This document shows, in pieces, positions 43,936-52,610 of a stretch of DNA of 64,000 nucleotides. The notes under the pieces were generated by a model that saw nothing but the letters and a program-made list of their open reading frames with translations, was not told the DNA's origin and did no database searches. Both the position numbers and the translations under genes were made by a program. The stretch's first letter is position 1. Each line of letters opens with the position of its first letter. Origin of the DNA: an uncultured Alphaproteobacteria bacterium (GTDB lineage: Bacteria > Pseudomonadota > Alphaproteobacteria > Micavibrionales > CSBR16-224); the NCBI GenBank assembly GCA_950054485.1, contig CATLPD010000002.1, positions 124,001-188,000 of the forward strand. The letters run 5' to 3'.

Positions 43936-45222
43936 ATGAGCGATTTAAGATACATGACAGGTTTTGGAAATGAATTCGCGACAGAGGCTGTCGTGGATAC
44001 TCTGCCGAAACGCGGCAATAGCCCGCAAAGACCAGCACATGGGTTATATGCAGAACAGCTCAGCGGCAGCGCCTTTACCGCGCCACGCGCGCACAATAAA
44101 CGCAGTTGGCTATACCGTATCTTGCCATCCGTCAGGCATTCGGCTTTTAAACCATACAAGCATAAAAATATCACCTTACCATCGCCGGAAAAGGCGACGC
44201 CAAACCAGATGCGTTGGGACCCGCAAGCGATGCCTAAAAAGGCGACTGATTTTGTTGACGGCTTGATGTCTTTCTGCGGTAATGGGTCGATTGACGCGGT
44301 CGAGGGGCTGAATATTCACCTTTACGTTTCCAATACGTCCATGAACGGCCGTTATTTTTATAATGCAGATGCGGAGATGATGATTGTGCCCCAACACGGA
44401 GCGCTTGAAATCTTCACAGAAATGGGACGCATGTTTGTTGAGCCCGAAGATATCGCAGTAATTCCGCGCGGGGTTAAATTCAAGATTGAATGTGGTGGTG
44501 AAATCCGCGGATACGTCTGTGAGAACTATGGTCAGCCTTTTCAACTACCTGATCTGGGCCCGATTGGTGCCAATGGCTTGGCCAACCCGCGCGATTTTGA
44601 AACGCCTGTTGCCGCCTACGAGGATTTGGAAGGCGATTTCAAACTGCTTTGTAAGTATGGCGGTAAACTTTGGCAGGCTGATATTGATCACAGCCCGCTC
44701 AATGTAGTGGGCTGGCACGGCAATTATGCGCCCTATAAATATGATCTGAATAAGTTTCAGGCGATTAATACCGTTAGCTTTGATCATCCTGATCCGTCTA
44801 TATTTACGGTTTTAACATCCCCATCAAATACCGCGGGTGTTGCCAATGTTGATTTTGTGATTTTCCCGCCGCGCTGGATGGTGGCCGAAGACACATTTCG
44901 CCCACCATATTTCCATCGTAACGCCATGAGCGAGTTTATGGGCCTGATCGGCGGTGTCTATGATGGAAAAGAGGGAGGAGGATTTCAGCCTGGGGGTGCC
45001 AGCCTGCATAACCGCATGTCAGCGCATGGTCCTGACAGTGCAACGGTGGAAAAAGCTGAAAACGCAGATTTGAAACCGCAAAAGATTACAGAGGCTTTAG
45101 CCTTTATGTGGGAAACGAGGTTTCCGCTGCATGCCACTGATAATGCTTTGAAATCAAAAACGCTTCAGAAAGATTACCACAGCGCTTGGAAGGATATTAA
45201 AAAGCGTTTTAAATCGCCTTAA
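43936..45222 (+). CDS. hmgA: Homogentisate 1,2-dioxygenase
   Basis: 428 residues; cupin-fold iron dioxygenase opening the ring of homogentisate to maleylacetoacetate. [14 protein letters not shown] at the N-terminus, [19 protein letters not shown], and the C-terminal iron region [20 protein letters not shown] and [19 protein letters not shown] are all conserved. It completes the pathway encoded by hppD-fahA-maiA-phhA, which lies 8 kb away on the other strand. GGGGGT precedes the start, directly after the fadL terminator. Confidence 0.97.
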   Translation: MSDLRYMTGFGNEFATEAVVDTLPKRGNSPQRPAHGLYAEQLSGSAFTAPRAHNKRSWLYRILPSVRHSAFKPYKHKNITLPSPEKATPNQMRWDPQAMPKKATDFVDGLMSFCGNGSIDAVEGLNIHLYVSNTSMNGRYFYNADAEMMIVPQHGALEIFTEMGRMFVEPEDIAVIPRGVKFKIECGGEIRGYVCENYGQPFQLPDLGPIGANGLANPRDFETPVAAYEDLEGDFKLLCKYGGKLWQADIDHSPLNVVGWHGNYAPYKYDLNKFQAINTVSFDHPDPSIFTVLTSPSNTAGVANVDFVIFPPRWMVAEDTFRPPYFHRNAMSEFMGLIGGVYDGKEGGGFQPGGASLHNRMSAHGPDSATVEKAENADLKPQKITEALAFMWETRFPLHATDNALKSKTLQKDYHSAWKDIKKRFKSP

Positions 45223-45252
45223 AAAAGCCATATTTATATTATACAATAAGGT

Positions 45253-45942
45253 ATGAATGCTAAAGGAAATGCACTGTTTTTGATTTTGATTGCTGTGGCT
45301 CTATTCGCTGCGCTGTCTTATGCCATCACACAATCAGGTAGAGGTGGTGGAGGAATTGATCGTGAAAAAGCAGAGATTGCGGCAGCTCAAATCGTGCAAT
45401 TTGCGGGGCTTTTGGAAAATGCTGTGCAAAAACTTCAAATTCTGAACGGATGTAGCGACACAGAATTGAATTTTGATAATACTGTTTACACAGGATACAC
45501 AAACGGAAGCTTGGATTCACCTTGCTCGTTATTTCATCCTAGTGGTGCAGGCTTAACTATGCCTGATTTTCGCGAGAGTCTGGGCTATGGAAACGCGCTT
45601 GGGCTAACTTATATTTCGGGCTCAAATAGTGTTGATGGCGTTGGATCAACATGCGGCACTGCAACATGTGTAGACTTGGTCATGTTAGTTCGATTTGTTG
45701 ATACAAATTCTACTTCGCCCGTTTTATGTAACTCTATAAACCAAAAGCTGGGCATTGAGAGTCCAACCGTACCCGTGGATACAAACAATAATATTCATGT
45801 TGGAACAGCCTTTACCGGAACCTATACTGCGACAGCAAATATTCTGGATACAGGTAATTTGCTTTTAGGACAACACAGCGGCTGCTTCAAAGAAAGCGCC
45901 GCTGGAAACTACTTTTTTTATCATGTTTTGAAAGCTAGATAG
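45253..45942 (+). CDS. Pilin-like secreted/membrane protein, paralogue 2
   Basis: 229 residues. It begins MNAKGNALFLILIAVALFAALSYA: a short basic leader and one N-terminal hydrophobic helix, then an extracytoplasmic domain with several Cys (NGCSDTELNF, LDSPCSLFHPSGAG, LCNSINQKLGIES, GQHSGCFKES). Order and spacing of these motifs match the protein at 40380-41099, so they are paralogues. AATAAGGT precedes the ATG. Pilin-like by architecture only; the usual Glu5 of type IV pilins is not evident. Confidence 0.7.
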   Translation: MNAKGNALFLILIAVALFAALSYAITQSGRGGGGIDREKAEIAAAQIVQFAGLLENAVQKLQILNGCSDTELNFDNTVYTGYTNGSLDSPCSLFHPSGAGLTMPDFRESLGYGNALGLTYISGSNSVDGVGSTCGTATCVDLVMLVRFVDTNSTSPVLCNSINQKLGIESPTVPVDTNNNIHVGTAFTGTYTATANILDTGNLLLGQHSGCFKESAAGNYFFYHVLKAR

Positions 45943-45946
45943 AAGA

Positions 45947-46681
45947 TTAGAAGCTTTTGGCTATTCCTAGTTTTACAAGATGATCGCGAGAGGCGCGGGA
46001 TATGCCTGTGCGGTATCCTGTTTCGAATGAAAGACCATTGTCAAACGAGCCTTTGAAGACAGGCCCCATTTGATGATCTTGATTGCTATATCCCGATTGG
46101 GTTCTGAGGTTGCCAAAATCATTAAACATTTCGATACCGGCAGAAGATTTTTTCAGCCACGATATATCCGTTTTATGCATTATTTGGTGGCTTAGCCCGA
46201 ATGATATGCCATCGGCTGATCCGCCACCAACCTGATGTCCAAAATTTAAGTTGTGGCGGGATGTTATATCGTTCGTCCATTTCTTTTGGCCGATCAATTT
46301 TAACCCCACACTATCCGCCCGTCCGTGATTTGCGGAATAACTAAGGCGAAATCCACCATCCCAGCCATGATCTTTGCTGTTAAAAATCTGAAAGCGGTTT
46401 TCAAGAGTAAATGCATCCTGATCCAGATCGTCATTCTGACGGTCATCCTGCGCGGCAATAATGCGCATTGCATACAGATCATTAAAACCGTGGTCGATGT
46501 GTTCGCGCAATTGAAAACGCTCGTCCAATGACGCGCTTTCGTCATCCCAGGAATATCCCGCGCGGACTTCAAATGATGTCACGCCGCTGCTGACGGATGG
46601 CCCGCTGACAAAGCTGGTGGGTGATGCGCTGTAGGCAGAAAACGGCAATATCATTAGGAGGGCTAAGATCAGTTTTTTCAT
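45947..46681 (-). CDS. Exported protein, likely outer-membrane beta-barrel
   Basis: 244 residues. Signal peptide MKKLILALLMILPFSAYSA; the rest is a series of alternating beta-type strands ending VKLGIAKSF with a terminal Phe, the outer-membrane insertion signal. The content (SFEVRAGYSWDDE, LNFGHQVGGGSADGISFGLS, SFETGYRTGIS) suits a 10-12 strand barrel. No specific family assigned. It follows mnmA by 18 bases on the same strand. Confidence 0.75.
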   Translation of the reverse strand: MKKLILALLMILPFSAYSASPTSFVSGPSVSSGVTSFEVRAGYSWDDESASLDERFQLREHIDHGFNDLYAMRIIAAQDDRQNDDLDQDAFTLENRFQIFNSKDHGWDGGFRLSYSANHGRADSVGLKLIGQKKWTNDITSRHNLNFGHQVGGGSADGISFGLSHQIMHKTDISWLKKSSAGIEMFNDFGNLRTQSGYSNQDHQMGPVFKGSFDNGLSFETGYRTGISRASRDHLVKLGIAKSF

Positions 46682-46699
46682 GTTTTGTTTTTCTCTTTT

Positions 46700-47842
46700 T
46701 TATGCAACTTGCTTAGAGCTCTCAGCCCCGTTAATCCAGCCGCCGCCAATGACACGGTCACCGACATAGCACACCATGGCTTGTCCAGCCGATATACCAA
46801 ATTGCGGATCATTTAATACAGCAAAATATCGTCCATCGTTTCCTTTGTAAAGATGGGCGTGTGAAGGCGATTGGTTCGAGCGGATTTTGATCTGAACATC
46901 CAGGCCTTGCGGTGGAATATCAATCAGCCAGTTTGTGTCCTGTATATAGACAGTATCACGGGCAAGTGCCTCGTATGGGCCGACAACAACTTCGTTATCA
47001 TTTGGGTTCATGCCTACGACATAAAGGGGCTCGTTGTTTTCTGTGACGCCGCCGCCGATGCCAAGGCCGCGCCTTTGGCCGATCGTGTAGTGAATAATGC
47101 CGTTATGATCACCAACAACACGCCCATCAAGATGCACGATTTTACCAGGTTTGGATGCACCGGGGCGCAGCTTTTCAACGACGGATGCATAACTGCCGTT
47201 CGGGACAAAGCAGATGTCCTGACTATCGGGTTTGTTCATGACACATAGCTCAAGGCGTTCAGCGTGTTTGCGTGTGATCTCCTCCTTGCTTTCAACAGCG
47301 CCCAGCGGAAAGCGCAGAAAATCAAGCTGGTCCTGCGTTGTTGCAAATAGGAAATAGCTTTGATCTTTGCCCACATCGCTGGCGCGGTGCAGTTCAGACC
47401 CGTTTTCAGTTTCAATGCGTTTGATGTAATGGCCCGTTGCCATACAGTCCGCACCCAAATCACGCGCCATTTTCAAAAGGTCTTTGAATTTCACAGTTTG
47501 ATTGCAACGCACGCAGGGGATCGGGGTTTCCCCGCGCATATAGCTGTCTGCAAAATCCTCCATGACTTGATCCTGAAACTTGCTTTCGTAATTCAGAACG
47601 TAATGCTCGAACCCCAGTTTCTCGGCCACACGTTTTGCATCATAGATGTCTTGTCCTGCGCAGCAGGCGCCTTTTTTTTCAATTGCAGCGCCATGATCGT
47701 ACAGCTGTAATGTGACGCCAATGACTTCATAGCCTTCTTCGTGCAGAAGGGCGGCGACAACAGACGAGTCAACGCCGCCTGACATCGCAACAACGACGCG
47801 CGTATCTTCCGGTTTTTTATCAAAGCCTAATGAGTTTTTCAT
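46700..47842 (-). CDS. mnmA: tRNA-specific 2-thiouridylase MnmA
   Basis: 380 residues from the ATG at 47842; a TTG at 47878 would overlap the upstream gene. It thiolates U34 of tRNA-Lys, -Glu and -Gln. The PP-loop [18 protein letters not shown] binds ATP; the catalytic Cys pair lies in [12 protein letters not shown] and in [13 protein letters not shown] or [12 protein letters not shown], and the C-terminal beta domain has [18 protein letters not shown]. The sulfur donor route starts with a cysteine desulfurase; one is encoded 2 kb away. Confidence 0.96.
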   Translation of the reverse strand: MKNSLGFDKKPEDTRVVVAMSGGVDSSVVAALLHEEGYEVIGVTLQLYDHGAAIEKKGACCAGQDIYDAKRVAEKLGFEHYVLNYESKFQDQVMEDFADSYMRGETPIPCVRCNQTVKFKDLLKMARDLGADCMATGHYIKRIETENGSELHRASDVGKDQSYFLFATTQDQLDFLRFPLGAVESKEEITRKHAERLELCVMNKPDSQDICFVPNGSYASVVEKLRPGASKPGKIVHLDGRVVGDHNGIIHYTIGQRRGLGIGGGVTENNEPLYVVGMNPNDNEVVVGPYEALARDTVYIQDTNWLIDIPPQGLDVQIKIRSNQSPSHAHLYKGNDGRYFAVLNDPQFGISAGQAMVCYVGDRVIGGGWINGAESSKQVA

Positions 47843-47874
47843 GGACAAATGTATAAGCGATAAGCCTGATTCCG

Positions 47875-48339
47875 TCAAGCTTTTAACATAAATTCGATCT
47901 CGTCCCGCATCGGAATATCGTTGCGACCCATTTCAGGAATAGCGTTATGCTTTTCACGTGATTGATCAATCGCACAGGGATATATTTTGTGAAAACGAAA
48001 ACCCGTACGCTGCAAATAGCCCATCAGATCAAGGTTATCATTGGTTGTGGTGGCATAGATTTCGCCAAAAGCGTTTGCTTGTGCTTCTTGTTTTAACGCC
48101 GCAATCAATTCATCAATAGGTTTCTGATCATATCCGTATGGAATATTGAATGTGACGATATCAAACCGATCAGAGAAATTATAAGTTAGCACGACTTCTT
48201 TATCTTCGGTGTAAAATGCTGGTAGGGCAGACGCATCATATTGACCATTCGGAAGGTAGATATCCGTTGATCCCCACAAGTCGGTCAGATATTCGGTGAT
48301 CCAGTTTTGATCTGACTTGGAATTGGATTTTATATTCAT
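47875..48339 (-). CDS. Probable GNAT-family acetyltransferase
   Basis: 154 residues. The C-terminal half, [20 protein letters not shown] then [19 protein letters not shown], matches the end of GNAT acetyltransferases in which a Gly-Phe strand precedes an active-site loop. The N-terminal half is divergent ([19 protein letters not shown]), and the acetyl-CoA pyrophosphate loop is not clear, so activity is uncertain. Upstream of mnmA with 32 bases between, same strand. Confidence 0.6.
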   Translation of the reverse strand: MNIKSNSKSDQNWITEYLTDLWGSTDIYLPNGQYDASALPAFYTEDKEVVLTYNFSDRFDIVTFNIPYGYDQKPIDELIAALKQEAQANAFGEIYATTTNDNLDLMGYLQRTGFRFHKIYPCAIDQSREKHNAIPEMGRNDIPMRDEIEFMLKA

Positions 48340-48416
48340 AACTCACCCTGCAATACATAATCAATTAACTTTTTTTGCATATAATTAGATGGTAATCAAT
48401 TTAAAAGGATAATAAT

Positions 48417-48749
48417 ATGAAAAAAAAGGGTTTTCTTTGTGCTGCAATGGCTATTGCCGCTGGGGCGATGTGGATAAGTGGTGGACAAGAAAACCGTCCT
48501 GTAAATAGTGATAGGTTAACAGAAGAGGTTATGCAGGATAATGATCAGCAAAGATCATTCGCAAGTAATTTATTGGATACAACTGCTAAACCTCAATCAC
48601 TTATGATGTTGGCAGACGATGGGGAGGCTAAAGAACTTCATGGAACGGGTATGCGAGAAACCCATTCATCTGGAGTTATGATGCGCAGAGAAGACGGGGC
48701 GCTTATCAATATTGTAGGAACTAAACCAGTTCCTAATCCTTATAAGTAA
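48417..48749 (+). CDS. Small exported hypothetical protein
   Basis: 110 residues. N-terminal MKKKGFLCAAMAIAAGAMWI is a signal peptide or signal anchor. The rest is hydrophilic, Met/Asp/Glu-rich and probably disordered (RLTEEVMQDNDQQRSFAS). No family recognised. AAAGGAT lies before the ATG. It is a solitary plus-strand gene between minus-strand neighbours, and its base composition is somewhat A+T-rich. Confidence 0.55.
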   Translation: MKKKGFLCAAMAIAAGAMWISGGQENRPVNSDRLTEEVMQDNDQQRSFASNLLDTTAKPQSLMMLADDGEAKELHGTGMRETHSSGVMMRREDGALINIVGTKPVPNPYK

Positions 48750-48775
48750 GAAAGTCTGCATTTAAATTTTAAAAA

Positions 48776-49099
48776 TCACCATTCTTTTGGCGCGCCGGGC
48801 AGGGCGACGACAAGGCCATCTAGCTCGTCAGTAATTAAAATCTGGCATCCAAGGCGAGAAGTTTTTTCCAGATCATAGGCCAGATCCAGCATATCTTCCT
48901 CGTCTTCTGATGGTTCGCCGACCTTTTCAAACCAGTCAGGCTTGACAATGACGTGGCATGTCGCGCAGGACAGGCAACCGCCGCATGCGCCTTCAATATC
49001 AACGCCGTGCTTGTGCGAGACTTCCATGACCGACAGGCCTTTGGGGGCGTCGACTTCCAGATGATTGCCGTCTTTTTCGATAAAGGTTAGTTTAGGCAT
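48776..49099 (-). CDS. fdx: 2Fe-2S ferredoxin, ISC/adrenodoxin type
   Basis: 107 residues. Cluster ligands are the Cys of GACGGCLSCATCHVIV (C-x5-C-x2-C) plus the Cys in SRLGCQILIT, with the acidic partner-binding stretch EDEEDMLDLAYDLE between. This is the adrenodoxin-type ferredoxin that supplies electrons for Fe-S assembly. It lies two bases downstream of the MazG-like gene and near the cysteine desulfurase, consistent with a shared role in iron-sulfur cluster formation. Confidence 0.93.
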   Translation of the reverse strand: MPKLTFIEKDGNHLEVDAPKGLSVMEVSHKHGVDIEGACGGCLSCATCHVIVKPDWFEKVGEPSEDEEDMLDLAYDLEKTSRLGCQILITDELDGLVVALPGAPKEW

Positions 49100-49101
49100 G
49101 A

Positions 49102-49512
49102 TCAGGCAACCTCTTTCTTTTCTTCATTGATGCCAAGAACACGCGCCAGATCAGGCTTGAAATAATTGGGACCTTTCAAGACTTTTCCGTCTTCACGAAA
49201 AATTGGCTTGCCGTTTTCGTCGGCCTTGCTCATGTTTGAATTGAAAATTTCTTCTGAAATGGCTTCTTTGTAGTCTGACAGACCACAAACATCATATGTA
49301 CCATCAACGACAACAGACAGATCACCTAAAGCGTCCGCAACGCAAATAATATCATTGTTTTCAAAGGCTTCTTTTAATTCGTTTAGTTCTTCTTGGATAA
49401 GATCAAAACGCAATTTGCAGATGTCTTTGGATGGTATGGTTGGGCTTTCAGCGCATTCGACTAAAAAAGTTTCATGGAATTTTTGGACGCGCTGTAATGG
49501 TTTATCTGTCAT
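49102..49512 (-). CDS. MazG-like nucleoside triphosphate pyrophosphohydrolase
   Basis: 136 residues from the ATG at 49512, which has AGGAGA six bases upstream. Helical all-alpha NTP-PPase fold: VQKFHETFLVE, LIQEELNELKEAFENND and VADALGDLSVVVDGTYDV carry the metal-binding EExxE and ExxD-type acidic residues; SNMSKADENGKPIFREDGKV is typical of this phage/bacterial branch. It likely hydrolyses noncanonical dNTPs or dUTP. It lies between the desulfurase and ferredoxin genes. Confidence 0.8.
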   Translation of the reverse strand: MTDKPLQRVQKFHETFLVECAESPTIPSKDICKLRFDLIQEELNELKEAFENNDIICVADALGDLSVVVDGTYDVCGLSDYKEAISEEIFNSNMSKADENGKPIFREDGKVLKGPNYFKPDLARVLGINEEKKEVA

Positions 49513-49537
49513 GTTCTTCTCCTGATGAATGACTAAT

Positions 49538-50647
49538 CTAGGATGTAACACGCTGATAGATTTTTTTCCAGACCTGAATAAAGTTTTTAATGTCATCATG
49601 GGATGTGTTCCAGCCCATTGATACCCGAATGGCGGAGGCTGCCATTTCATCATATGCACCCATTGCCTTTAAAATGCGTGACGGTTCAACGCGCCCGCTG
49701 GAACAGGCTGATCCGTTGCTTACGGCAATGCCTTCCAGATCCAGATTGATGACTTGCGTATCTGCTGCGAAATCGGGTGTGGCAAACATAGTTGTGTTTG
49801 CGACGCGCGGGGCACCTTGCCCATAAAATATGGTTTGTGAAGAAATATTTTGAATTTCTGTTTCGATTTCATCACGCCAAACTGACAGCTTTTGATATTC
49901 TTTCAGGTTTTGAACAGCAAGTTCTGCCGCTGTGCCAAATCCGACAATCCCGGTGACGTTCTCGGTACCGGCTCTGCGATTTTTCTCCTGTCCGCCGCCG
50001 ACGATAAAGGGCTCGATATCCAGATCCGGTCGCACGACCAATGCACCGACGCCCTGCGGTCCACCGATTTTATGCGATGACAGGGTCATTAAATCAAACC
50101 CGACAAATGAAACATCCATTTTGCCAAAAGCCTGTGATGCATCCGTATGCAGCAACGCCTTATATTTTTTGGCAAGGGCCTTGATATCGTCCATAGGCTG
50201 AACCACACCGGTTTCATTATTCACCCAGATAATTGATATCAGGGCAGGGGCCTCGGCGTATTTTAAGGCTTTCTCCAACTTATCGACTTCAATTAGGCCT
50301 TTCGTAGTGACGGGTAGCAATTGCAATTGATCATGCGGCAGGGCTGCCATAACGGTCGGATGTTCAATGGTTGACGAGATGATCGGTAGATCGAAGAAGT
50401 TCATGAATACCGTGTTATTTGCCTCGGGCGCGCCGCTGGTATAAATGATGGAATCCGGTTTTGCGCCAATTGCATCTGCCAGTTTCTGGCGGGCACCCTC
50501 GACCTGCATGCGTGCATTGCGTCCGAATTTATGCATAGCTGAAGCATTTGATGGTGCATCCATGACCTCGAACATCGCGCTTTTGACCTGCGGTTTAAGA
50601 GGTGTTGATGCATTATGATCAAGGTATATCGGGTGATTCGTTTGCAT
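49538..50647 (-). CDS. Cysteine desulfurase (NifS/IscS family)
   Basis: 369 residues, PLP-dependent. IYLDHNASTPLKPQVKSAMF starts the fold; the PLP lysine is in MTLSSHKIGGPQGVGAL, and the persulfide-forming Cys in AVSNGSACSSGRVEPS. The enzyme supplies sulfur for Fe-S clusters and tRNA thiolation; ferredoxin and MnmA genes nearby suggest both uses. Other IscS-type genes may exist elsewhere, so no specific symbol is given. Confidence 0.95.
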   Translation of the reverse strand: MQTNHPIYLDHNASTPLKPQVKSAMFEVMDAPSNASAMHKFGRNARMQVEGARQKLADAIGAKPDSIIYTSGAPEANNTVFMNFFDLPIISSTIEHPTVMAALPHDQLQLLPVTTKGLIEVDKLEKALKYAEAPALISIIWVNNETGVVQPMDDIKALAKKYKALLHTDASQAFGKMDVSFVGFDLMTLSSHKIGGPQGVGALVVRPDLDIEPFIVGGGQEKNRRAGTENVTGIVGFGTAAELAVQNLKEYQKLSVWRDEIETEIQNISSQTIFYGQGAPRVANTTMFATPDFAADTQVINLDLEGIAVSNGSACSSGRVEPSRILKAMGAYDEMAASAIRVSMGWNTSHDDIKNFIQVWKKIYQRVTS

Positions 50648-50687
50648 TATAAAGTTTGCTCAAGTCTTTGATTTTAAATGCCGTTTT

Positions 50688-50773
50688 GTTAACAAAGGTT
50701 AAAAAAAGCTTGCATTCGGTGCGATGTTTATGTATATTTAGCTGTGCTTGAAGTCAAGTAACCTTTTGTTAAC
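50688..50773. repeat. Inverted repeat flanking a promoter
   Basis: Left arm GTTAACAAAGGTTA (50688-50701) and right arm TAACCTTTTGTTAAC (50759-50773) are inverted copies differing by one inserted T. They bracket the candidate hydrolase promoter in the divergent intergenic space. Confidence 0.55.
50710..50738 (+). promoter_or_regulatory. Candidate promoter for the alpha/beta hydrolase gene
   Basis: TTGCAT (50710-50715), a 17-base spacer and TATATT (50733-50738) make a good sigma-70-like pair, 60 bases before the ATG at 50799. Confidence 0.5.
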
Positions 50774-50798
50774 TTTTTACGCTCTGGAGGCACCCCTT

Positions 50799-51458
50799 AT
50801 GCCAGAAATTATCTTTAACGGTCCAGCCGGCCGCCTTGAAGGAAGATACCACCACGCCAAAACACCGAATGCGCCAGTCGCGCTTATTCTACATCCCGAT
50901 CCGGAAAAAGGCGGTACAATGAACAACCGCATGACCTACACATTATTCCAGAACTTTAAAGACCGCGGTTTTTCCGTTCTGCGCTTTAATTTCCGTGGTG
51001 TCGGCCGCTCGCAGGGGGAAGTCGGTTGTGGCGAAGGCGAATTGTGCGATGCAGCAGCAGCTTTGGACTGGTTACAGAGTGTAAACAAAAACGCATCCGG
51101 CGTTTATGTTGCCGGATTTTCTTTCGGTGCCTGGATTGCGATGCAACTTTTGATGCGCCGCCCCGAAATCGACGGTTATATTTCAATTGCGCCACCTGCA
51201 AACCTGCACGACTTTAACTTCCTTGCGCCTTGTCCGAATGATGGTTTGATCATTCAGGGTGATGCCGATCAGGTTGTGACTATGGATTCTATCCACCGTC
51301 TTGTTGAAAAGCTGGTTGAACAGCGTGGTCCTGCCGGGGTTGATTTCCGTGTTGTTGAAGGTGCCGGTCACTTCTTCCAGAACGAACTGGACCAGGTGAT
51401 GGGACATGTAAATGATTACCTCAGCCTTGCGCTGTCATCTCAGGATGTTGCAGCTTAG
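50799..51458 (+). CDS. Alpha/beta hydrolase (COG2945-like)
   Basis: 219 residues from the ATG at 50799, with GGAGG eight bases upstream. Predicted cytoplasmic serine hydrolase: VALILHPDPEKGGTMNN, VLRFNFRGVGRSQGE, the nucleophile elbow VAGFSFGAWIA (GxSxG), and LIIQGDADQVV and VEGAGHFFQ carrying Asp and His. This group of short hydrolases is common in alphaproteobacteria; its natural substrate is not known to me. A structured terminator follows at 51497-51565. Confidence 0.9.
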   Translation: MPEIIFNGPAGRLEGRYHHAKTPNAPVALILHPDPEKGGTMNNRMTYTLFQNFKDRGFSVLRFNFRGVGRSQGEVGCGEGELCDAAAALDWLQSVNKNASGVYVAGFSFGAWIAMQLLMRRPEIDGYISIAPPANLHDFNFLAPCPNDGLIIQGDADQVVTMDSIHRLVEKLVEQRGPAGVDFRVVEGAGHFFQNELDQVMGHVNDYLSLALSSQDVAA

Positions 51459-51496
51459 GTTATAATTAAAAAAAACAGCTCTTATTGAGCAGACAC

Positions 51497-51565
51497 AGAG
51501 ACGACCCACTTAAATGATTTATCGTCATTTTAGTCTCCTTTAAAAACGGGTCGTCTCTTTTTTAT
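51497..51565 (+). terminator. Long hairpin terminator, possible small RNA 3' end
   Basis: AGAGACGACCC (51497-51507) pairs perfectly with GGGTCGTCTCT (51548-51558), followed by a T-rich tract. The 40-base loop contains a second small hairpin and CTCCTTT, complementary to Shine-Dalgarno sequences. Confidence 0.7.
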
Positions 51566-51581
51566 TTAGAATTTAGGGGAT

Positions 51582-51606
51582 AAAAAAAAGCGGCCCGAAG
51601 GCCGCT
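51582..51606 (-). terminator. Rho-independent terminator of trxB
   Basis: On the minus strand AGCGGCC, loop TTCG and GGCCGCT form a perfect 7-bp stem with a UUCG tetraloop, then seven or more T residues. It lies 25 bases past the trxB stop. Confidence 0.9.
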
Positions 51607-51630
51607 TCACAAAACTTTTACCTATAACGG

Positions 51631-52608
51631 TTAGGCCGCTTGCTGGGTGTCTTCTTCCATCTGCATGATGAATTTATCAGCTTCAAGCGCAGCCATACAG
51701 CCCATGCCGGCGGCGGTGACAGCCTGACGATAGACTTTATCCTTTACATCACCTGCGGCATAGACACCCGGAACGGATGTCTTAGTAGAATCCGGAGCAC
51801 CAAGGATATAACCCTCATCATCCATTTCAACATGACCTTTAAAAATCTGCGTAGCAGGATCATGTCCGATCGCAATAAAGATGCCATCAACGGGCAGCTC
51901 TGTAACAACATCCGTTTTGACGTTTTTAATACGTGCAGCTGTTACGCCTGGCATGCCTTCGCCGCCAGGTGGATTGCCCAAAACTTCTTCCAGAACGCTG
52001 TCCCAGATCACGTCAACCTTGTCGTGTTTGAAAAGACGGTCCTGCATGATACGTTCGGCGCGCAATTCATCACGACGGTGAATTAATGTTACCTTGGATG
52101 CAAAGTTTGTTAGAAACAAAGCCTCTTCGACTGCGCTGTTACCGCCGCCGATGACGATGACATGTTTTTCACGGTAAAAGAAACCATCGCATGTGGCGCA
52201 TGCAGATACGCCATAGCCTTTGAATTTCTCTTCAGATGGCAGGCCTAACCAGCGCGCCTGTGCACCCGTCGCAATGACAATTGTATCGGCTGTATAGATG
52301 TCACCGTTATTACCGACGGCTTTTTTGGGCGAAGATTCAAAGTCGACTTCGACAATCATGTCACTGATGATTTCCGTGCCGACATGTTCGGCCTGTGCCT
52401 TCATCTGTTCCATTAACCACGGCCCTTGAATAGGGTCAGCAAAGCCGGGGTAGTTTTCAACGTCTGTTGTAATGGTCAATTGGCCGCCGGGCTGCATGCC
52501 CGAAACCAAAACAGGCTTTAAATTCGCGCGTGCTGCATATATCGCAGCGGTGTATCCGGCTGGTCCTGAACCGATAATCAAGATTTTTGTATGTTTTGTT
52601 TTTGACAT
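51631..52608 (-). CDS. trxB: Thioredoxin-disulfide reductase
   Basis: 325 residues. FAD- and NADPH-dependent. GSGPAGYTAAIYAARANLKP is the FAD-binding motif, SACATCDGFFYREK holds the CATC redox centre, VIGGGNSAVEEALFL the NADPH motif and YAAGDVKDKVYRQAVTAAG the C-terminal FAD site. It keeps thioredoxin reduced. It lies two bases downstream of the ELM1-family gene and has its own strong terminator. Confidence 0.97.
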   Translation of the reverse strand: MSKTKHTKILIIGSGPAGYTAAIYAARANLKPVLVSGMQPGGQLTITTDVENYPGFADPIQGPWLMEQMKAQAEHVGTEIISDMIVEVDFESSPKKAVGNNGDIYTADTIVIATGAQARWLGLPSEEKFKGYGVSACATCDGFFYREKHVIVIGGGNSAVEEALFLTNFASKVTLIHRRDELRAERIMQDRLFKHDKVDVIWDSVLEEVLGNPPGGEGMPGVTAARIKNVKTDVVTELPVDGIFIAIGHDPATQIFKGHVEMDDEGYILGAPDSTKTSVPGVYAAGDVKDKVYRQAVTAAGMGCMAALEADKFIMQMEEDTQQAA

Positions 52609-52610
52609 GA

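Noticed and set aside
51470-51491. Small hairpin before the large terminator as the trxB terminator
   Set aside because: Only a 4-bp stem with a mismatch; the UUCG hairpin at 51582-51606 is much stronger and closer to the trxB stop.
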